Source: Clostridia bacterium
Lineage (GTDB): Bacteria; Bacillota; Clostridia; Oscillospirales; CAG-272
Assembly (NCBI GenBank): GCA_017395885.1
Contig: JAFQNM010000090.1
Coordinates: forward strand, 1 to 9,863
DNA: 9,863 nt
Direction: 5' to 3'
Below the pieces are notes generated by a model. That model was given only the letters and a program-made list of their open reading frames with translations. It searched no databases and was not told the DNA's origin. Numbering within the stretch: position 1 is the first letter of the stretch; each line of letters begins with the position of its first letter. This document shows positions 6,171-9,863 of this stretch, in pieces. The position numbers and the translations under genes are program-made.

Positions 6171-6845
6171 TCAGTATCCCGATATGCCGAAAAGCACACC
6201 CACAAAGGTTTTCCAGATAAGCTTTATATCTACCCACATTTTGGCATCGCGGGCATAGTCAACGTCCATCTGCATTCTGTCCGCAAAGCTGATCTTTCCC
6301 CTTTCTCCAAAGGTCACCTGCCAATAACAGGTAAGACCCTGGGGAACGTCGTATCTGTCATCATACACGCCGCCAAACTTTTTCTGCTCATCCTCATACT
6401 CATATGTAGGCAGGGGGCGGGGGCCGACGATGCTCATATGGCCCGCTATTATATTGACAAGCTGTGGCAGCTCATCTATGCTTGTCTTTCTGATAAATCT
6501 GCCCACCTTGGTTATTCTCGGGTCTGTTTTATCATCAAGCTTAAAGGAAACCTCGCCGGACTTATACTGCGCCTTCATCTGCTCATGGATCTTTTCGGCA
6601 TCCTTACGCATACTGCGGAATTTATAAATATTAAACTCCTTTTTATCCTTGCCGATCCTTTTCTGCTTATACATGACGGGGCCTCCGTCCTCCACGAGGA
6701 TCGCCACCGCCGTTACGAGAAACACGGGCGACAGGACCACAAGAGCAAGCAGGCTGCACACAATATCAAAAGCTCTTTTTGCAAAACGATAGCCGATATT
6801 TTTTCGTATCGGCTTTCGTTCTGTTTTTTCAACTGTTTTATTCAT
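6171..6845 (-). CDS. Undecaprenyl-phosphate sugar phosphotransferase (monotopic PGT, PglC/WbaP core)
   Basis: This 224-residue protein is a minimal-length bacterial sugar transferase (PF02397 family). Such enzymes sit on the cytoplasmic face of the membrane and move a phosphosugar from a UDP-sugar to undecaprenyl phosphate, the first committed step of many surface glycans. Basic residues at 11-24 precede a hydrophobic segment at about 27-50. A Ser39-Pro40 break within it fits the re-entrant helix of monotopic family members. KFRSM lies at 75-79, the catalytic Asp124-Glu125 in SIDELPQLVNI at 122-132, GPRP at 141-144 and GLTCYWQV at 170-177. The extra membrane domain of long WbaP proteins is absent. 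Sugar specificity cannot be read from the sequence. It lies 12 bases after the decarboxylase gene, with a weak ribosome site, and so is probably translated from the ugd transcript. Confidence 0.9.
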   Translation of the reverse strand: MNKTVEKTERKPIRKNIGYRFAKRAFDIVCSLLALVVLSPVFLVTAVAILVEDGGPVMYKQKRIGKDKKEFNIYKFRSMRKDAEKIHEQMKAQYKSGEVSFKLDDKTDPRITKVGRFIRKTSIDELPQLVNIIAGHMSIVGPRPLPTYEYEDEQKKFGGVYDDRYDVPQGLTCYWQVTFGERGKISFADRMQMDVDYARDAKMWVDIKLIWKTFVGVLFGISGY

Positions 6846-6857
6846 ATCTATCGCCGA

Positions 6858-7799
6858 TCAGATGATTTCTCTGAAATAGGCAATGCTCCTTTCAAGACCT
6901 TCTCTTAATGCAATCCTTGGCTCCCATCCGTTAAGCTTTTCCTTTGCCAGAGATATATCTGCTTTTCTGCGCGTAGGGTCGTCTGCGGGAAGGGGCTTGT
7001 ATATAAGCTCGCTTTTACTGCCTGTCATTTTAAGCACGAGATCTGCAAGCTCCAGCATTGTAAACTCTCCGGGATTACCCAGATTTATGGGGCCGGTAAA
7101 CTCCTCGGGGGTATCGTTCATCATTCTGATAATACCCTCTACCAGATCATCCACATACTGAAAGCTTCTGGTCTGAGTTCCGTCTCCGTACACGGTTATG
7201 GGCTCGCCTCTGAGGGCCTGAATGATAAAATTGGAAACTACTCTTCCGTCCTCAGGATCCATTTTGGGCCCATATGTGTTGAAAATGCGGATAACCTTGA
7301 TCTTTGTTCCAAACTCTCTGTTATAGTCAAAGCAAAGGCTTTCGGCGCATCTCTTTCCCTCATCGTAGCAGCTTCTTATGCCCGTGCAGTTAACACATCC
7401 GCGATAGCTCTCCACCTGGGGATGCACCTCCGGGTCTCCATACACCTCGCTTGTGGAAAACTGCATAACGGTAGCGTTATACTTATTGGCAAGCTCCAGC
7501 ATATTTATCATTCCGAAAATACAGGTCTTTGTTGTATTTGTGGGGCTTTTTTGATATGCGGGAGGGCTTGCGGGACACGCCGCATTATAGATCTGATCGC
7601 AGGGGATATCGTGAAAATCCTGCACGTCTCCCTCTATAAACTCAAATCTGTCAGACTTCATACACTCCGCAAGGTTTGAAAGCCTGCCTGTATAAAGGTT
7701 ATCAAGTGCAACAACATAATTATTCTTATCTTTGAGCAGCCTCTCGCAGAGATTGCTTCCGATAAAGCCTGCTCCTCCTGTTACAAGAATACGATTCAT
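6858..7799 (-). CDS. uxs: UDP-glucuronate decarboxylase (UDP-xylose synthase)
   Basis: The 313-residue extended SDR fits the UXS family, which oxidises and decarboxylates UDP-glucuronate to UDP-xylose in the cytoplasm. NAD-binding GGAGFIG is at 8-14. The diagnostic CPASPPAYQKSP lies at 75-86, STSEVYGDP at 115-123 (Glu118), Tyr145-Asp-Glu-Gly-Lys149 as an intact YxxxK, RIFNTYGP at 171-178 and QTRSFQYVDDLV at 209-220. The CPASPP and STSEVYGDP signatures separate it from dTDP-glucose dehydratases and GalE. It lies 21 bases downstream of ugd, whose product is its substrate, which strongly supports the assignment. AAAGGA precedes the ATG at about 10 bases. Unlike the downstream epimerase, all recognisable catalytic positions are present. 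UDP-xylose often feeds back on UDP-glucose dehydrogenases, but nothing in the sequence shows this here. Confidence 0.9.
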   Translation of the reverse strand: MNRILVTGGAGFIGSNLCERLLKDKNNYVVALDNLYTGRLSNLAECMKSDRFEFIEGDVQDFHDIPCDQIYNAACPASPPAYQKSPTNTTKTCIFGMINMLELANKYNATVMQFSTSEVYGDPEVHPQVESYRGCVNCTGIRSCYDEGKRCAESLCFDYNREFGTKIKVIRIFNTYGPKMDPEDGRVVSNFIIQALRGEPITVYGDGTQTRSFQYVDDLVEGIIRMMNDTPEEFTGPINLGNPGEFTMLELADLVLKMTGSKSELIYKPLPADDPTRRKADISLAKEKLNGWEPRIALREGLERSIAYFREII

Positions 7800-7820
7800 A
7801 TTACACTCGTCCTTTCAAGC

Positions 7821-9155
7821 TTACTGATTAGTCACGCCTATCTGGTAATATCTTATACCAAACTCCTTAATTTTTTCAGCGTTATATATATTACGTCCGT
7901 CTATTATTACGGGAGAGGCAAGCTTTTGCTTAATTATATTGAAATCAGGTTTTTCAAACTCTGCCCACTCTGTTATAACAAGCAACGCATCTGCACCGTC
8001 AAGGCAGGAATACTTGTCCTCGCAATACTTAACAGCGCCGTTATCTTTAAGATAAAAGCTCTTTGCCTCGTTCATTGCCTTGGGGTCGTATGCCCGAACC
8101 GCAGCACCTTTAGCGGTGAGCTCCTCGATTACCGTTATGGACGCCGCACATCTCATATCGTCTGTATTGGGCTTGAACGCAAGGCCCCACACAGCAAAGG
8201 TCAGACCGGAAAGGTCGTTTCCGTAAAGGTTGAAAACTCTGTCTGCAAGAACAAGCTTCTGTGTCTCGTTAACGCTTTCCACAGCTGAGAGCAATCTGGG
8301 CTCATAGCCGAAATTCTTGCTCGTTCTTATAAGTGCCTGCACATCTTTGGGAAAGCAGGAGCCGCCATATCCGCAGCCGGGATTTATAAACGCGTATCCG
8401 ATACGTGAATCGCTTCCGATACCGCGGCGCACCGCATTTACGTCTGCACCAACGTATTCGCATATATTTGCGATCTCGTTAATAAAGCTTATTTTTGTGG
8501 CAAGCATACAGTTCGCCGCATATTTCGTCATTTCCGCAGATGCAATATCCATCAGAACAAATCGGTGCTCCTCACCGTTGAGGCAGGACTTATACAGCTC
8601 TTTCATTACTTCGATTGCTCTGTCGGAATCTGCGCCTACAACCACACGGTCCGGATTTTTGAAATCGTTTACCGCACTTCCCTCTTTCAGAAATTCGGGA
8701 TTGGATACCACATCAAAGGTAACATCGGAGCCTCTTTTGTCCAGCTCCTGCTGAACCACGCGGCGAACCTCCTTGAAGGTTCCGACGGGGACAGTGGATT
8801 TATCTACTATGCAGATATAATGATCCATGCATCTTCCTATGCTTTTTGCCACGTCAAGAACATACTGGAGATCGGCGCTGCCGTTTTCTCCCATGGGAGT
8901 TCCGACTGCTATAAAGCACACATCTGACTGTGCAACCGCTTTTTCTATATCAGACGTAAATTCAAGTTTTTTTCGAGCGCAATTTTCCTTTACGATCCTT
9001 TCAAGACCGGGCTCATATATGGGAATAATGCCGTCTCTCAGCATTTTTACCTTGCTGTCGTTATTATCCACGCAAATAACGCTGTGACCCACATCGGCAA
9101 AGCACGCTCCGGACACAAGGCCGACATATCCCGTTCCTATAACAGCTACGTTCAC
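7821..9155 (-). CDS. ugd: UDP-glucose 6-dehydrogenase
   Basis: The 444-residue enzyme oxidises UDP-glucose twice with NAD to UDP-glucuronate. The N-terminal Rossmann motif GTGYVG is at 7-12, NPEFLKEGSA at 152-161, Lys211 in KYAAN, and the catalytic Cys267 in GYGGSCFPKD at 262-271. The C-terminal domain has GLAFKPNTDDMR at 324-335. The length matches the family. I choose a GTG start at 9155. AAAGGGGGAT sits 7 bases upstream, and the protein then begins MNVAVIGTGYVG as is usual. An in-frame ATG at 9185 would put that ribosome site inside the gene and lie only about 6 bases from the predicted transcription start. It is the first gene of the four-gene unit and supplies the decarboxylase directly downstream. 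Confidence 0.95.
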   Translation of the reverse strand: MNVAVIGTGYVGLVSGACFADVGHSVICVDNNDSKVKMLRDGIIPIYEPGLERIVKENCARKKLEFTSDIEKAVAQSDVCFIAVGTPMGENGSADLQYVLDVAKSIGRCMDHYICIVDKSTVPVGTFKEVRRVVQQELDKRGSDVTFDVVSNPEFLKEGSAVNDFKNPDRVVVGADSDRAIEVMKELYKSCLNGEEHRFVLMDIASAEMTKYAANCMLATKISFINEIANICEYVGADVNAVRRGIGSDSRIGYAFINPGCGYGGSCFPKDVQALIRTSKNFGYEPRLLSAVESVNETQKLVLADRVFNLYGNDLSGLTFAVWGLAFKPNTDDMRCAASITVIEELTAKGAAVRAYDPKAMNEAKSFYLKDNGAVKYCEDKYSCLDGADALLVITEWAEFEKPDFNIIKQKLASPVIIDGRNIYNAEKIKEFGIRYYQIGVTNQ

Positions 9156-9160
9156 AGACA

Positions 9161-9170
9161 ATCCCCCTTT
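9161..9170 (-). promoter_or_regulatory. Ribosome binding site deciding the ugd GTG start
   Basis: On the minus strand this reads AAAGGGGGAT, and the G-run ends about 7 bases before the GTG at 9155. It supports that start over the ATG at 9185 and over a TTG at 9161 that overlaps it. Confidence 0.75.
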
Positions 9171-9197
9171 CGAAAAATTACACACATATACACATTA

Positions 9198-9226
9198 ATT
9201 ATAACTTATCCGATGCTGATTGTCAA
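9198..9226 (-). promoter_or_regulatory. Perfect-consensus sigma-A promoter of the ugd unit
   Basis: On the minus strand TTGACA (9221-9226) and TATAAT (9198-9203) are both exact and separated by the ideal 17 bases. Transcription should start near 9191, giving a leader of about 36 bases. No other promoter is evident before uxs, the transferase or galE, where gaps are 12-27 bases, so it probably drives all four genes. I see no obvious operator dyad over it. Confidence 0.88.
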
Positions 9227-9262
9227 TACAAAGATGTTTTTGTCGATACGCTAAATCCATCA

Positions 9263-9306
9263 AAAAAGCAAGACACAACATTGTTATAATCTGTGTCTTG
9301 CTTTTT
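9263..9306. terminator. Intrinsic terminator after the esterase gene
   Basis: A 15-bp perfect inverted repeat (arms 9263-9277 and 9292-9306) has a GC-containing core GCAAGACACA and a 14-base loop. On the minus strand the second arm ends in TTTTTTG, a proper U-tract. It starts 5 bases past the esterase stop and isolates the ugd promoter from upstream transcription. The arms carry T-runs on both strands, so it could also work in the plus direction. Confidence 0.88.
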
Positions 9307-9311
9307 ATATT

Positions 9312-9863
9312 TTATTGTCTGAACATCCACCAGAGAACGTGCTTTATATATTCATCCCAAAAATCCCAGGAATGAACGCCGGGGCCTTCTCTGTAGGTAT
9401 AATCATAGCCGCCCTCACTGAGTAGCCTGTGAAGAGGCTTTACGTTTTCATACAGGAAATCCTCCGTTCCTATGCCGATAAACAGCCTCGGGCGGTTTGG
9501 ATCATCCTTTTTCTCTTTCGCAAGCCAAAGCAGATCATCCTCATCGGCTACGGCAAAATCTTCACCGAATATAGGCATGAGCACATCCTGAAAGCCGATG
9601 CTCTTTATATCTCCGCAGGGAGAAAGACCGGCACCTGCAGCAAAGCTCTCGCACTCTCTGAGGGCTATCTTCAATGCACCGTAGCCTCCCATGGAAAGGC
9701 CTGCGGCGAAGTTATCCTCTCTCTTGTCGCTCATGCCGCCAAAAAATCCCCGCATTACCGAAGGCAGCTCCTCGGCGATATAGGTGAAGTAGTTGTCACC
9801 GTGGGCCATGTCGGTATAAAAGCTGCGATCGACGTTTGGCATGACGACGGCAATACCGGCACG
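9312..9863 (-). CDS. Alpha/beta-hydrolase esterase, esterase D / EstA type (5' end cut by window edge)
   Basis: The last 183 residues of a serine esterase of the PF00756 'putative esterase' group are present. The frame stays open to base 9863, so the start lies outside. The nucleophile elbow GLSMGGYGA puts the catalytic serine at fragment residue 57. GTEDFLYE supplies the likely acid at Asp135, and GVHSWDFWDEYI the histidine at 164, so the triad is complete. Relatives include tributyrin and acetyl esterases, S-formylglutathione hydrolases and the esterase domains of acetyl-xylan or feruloyl esterases. Substrate cannot be decided. About 75-80 N-terminal residues are missing relative to a typical 260-residue member, and whether it has a signal peptide is unknown. 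Its own terminator separates it from the ugd unit, so it is probably a different transcript. Confidence 0.85.
   Translation of the reverse strand, partial: RAGIAVVMPNVDRSFYTDMAHGDNYFTYIAEELPSVMRGFFGGMSDKREDNFAAGLSMGGYGALKIALRECESFAAGAGLSPCGDIKSIGFQDVLMPIFGEDFAVADEDDLLWLAKEKKDDPNRPRLFIGIGTEDFLYENVKPLHRLLSEGGYDYTYREGPGVHSWDFWDEYIKHVLWWMFRQ

Noticed and set aside
5826..6908. A 360-codon open frame on the plus strand antisense to galE, the phosphoglycosyltransferase and the end of uxs
   Set aside because: It runs opposite three well-supported genes, lacks family motifs and a ribosome site, and is rich in Cys, His and Ile as expected of a shadow frame.
9156..9185. ATG at 9185 as the ugd start
   Set aside because: It is only about 6 bases from the predicted transcription start, has no ribosome site, and adds ten residues before the usual MNVAVIGTGYVG beginning.
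1..9863. CRISPR arrays, tRNA or rRNA genes, transposases, phage genes or toxin-antitoxin pairs
   Set aside because: Reading both strands showed no regular direct repeats, no cloverleaf or rRNA-like stretches and no matching protein motifs; gaps between genes are small and mostly explained by promoters and terminators.

Overview
The window looks like chromosomal DNA from a Gram-positive, anaerobic, fibre-associated Clostridia-type bacterium (Firmicutes, possibly Ruminococcaceae or Oscillospiraceae). This placement is an inference. It rests on a secreted protein ending in a type I dockerin, an NfnAB-type electron-bifurcating transhydrogenase, strong Shine-Dalgarno sites, near-consensus sigma-A promoters and moderate base composition. 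I see no rRNA, tRNA, CRISPR array, insertion sequence or phage gene.

Layout from left to right. (1) Bases 1-3504, minus strand: a dockerin protein gene with its own promoter, then after only 16 bases nfnA, then nfnB, which overlaps nfnA by 8 bases and runs off the left edge. (2) Bases 3505-3813: a divergent intergenic region with two face-away promoters, an inverted repeat, and a reading frame that may be a gene remnant. (3) Bases 3814-5031, plus strand: a RarA/MgsA-type AAA+ ATPase. (4) Bases 5081-5119: a hairpin terminator between two convergent units. (5) Bases 5169-9155, minus strand: a compact four-gene unit in transcription order ugd, UDP-glucuronate decarboxylase, phosphoglycosyltransferase and galE-like epimerase, driven by a perfect-consensus promoter at 9198-9226. 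(6) Bases 9263-9306: a strong terminator, followed by an esterase gene cut by the right edge.

How the genes work together. The four-gene unit should convert UDP-glucose to UDP-glucuronate and then to UDP-xylose. A second sugar may come from the GalE-like protein, and the membrane enzyme can load a phosphosugar onto undecaprenyl phosphate. This looks like a precursor and initiation module for a cell-surface glycan, but no glycosyltransferase, flippase or polymerase is in view. The dockerin protein probably binds polysaccharide outside the cell and docks to a cohesin partner. NfnAB balances NADH, NADPH and ferredoxin in fermentative metabolism. RarA acts at stalled replication forks.

The most striking anomaly is in the GalE-like protein. 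The catalytic YxxxK lysine is replaced by methionine (Tyr140-Gly-Ala-Thr-Met144) in an otherwise intact epimerase. Also worth a look are a RarA shortened in a conserved C-terminal loop, the close linkage of a secreted dockerin protein to nfnAB, and the possible gene remnant between the divergent promoters. I did not find an obviously new multi-gene system; most of the window is recognisable housekeeping and glycan metabolism.
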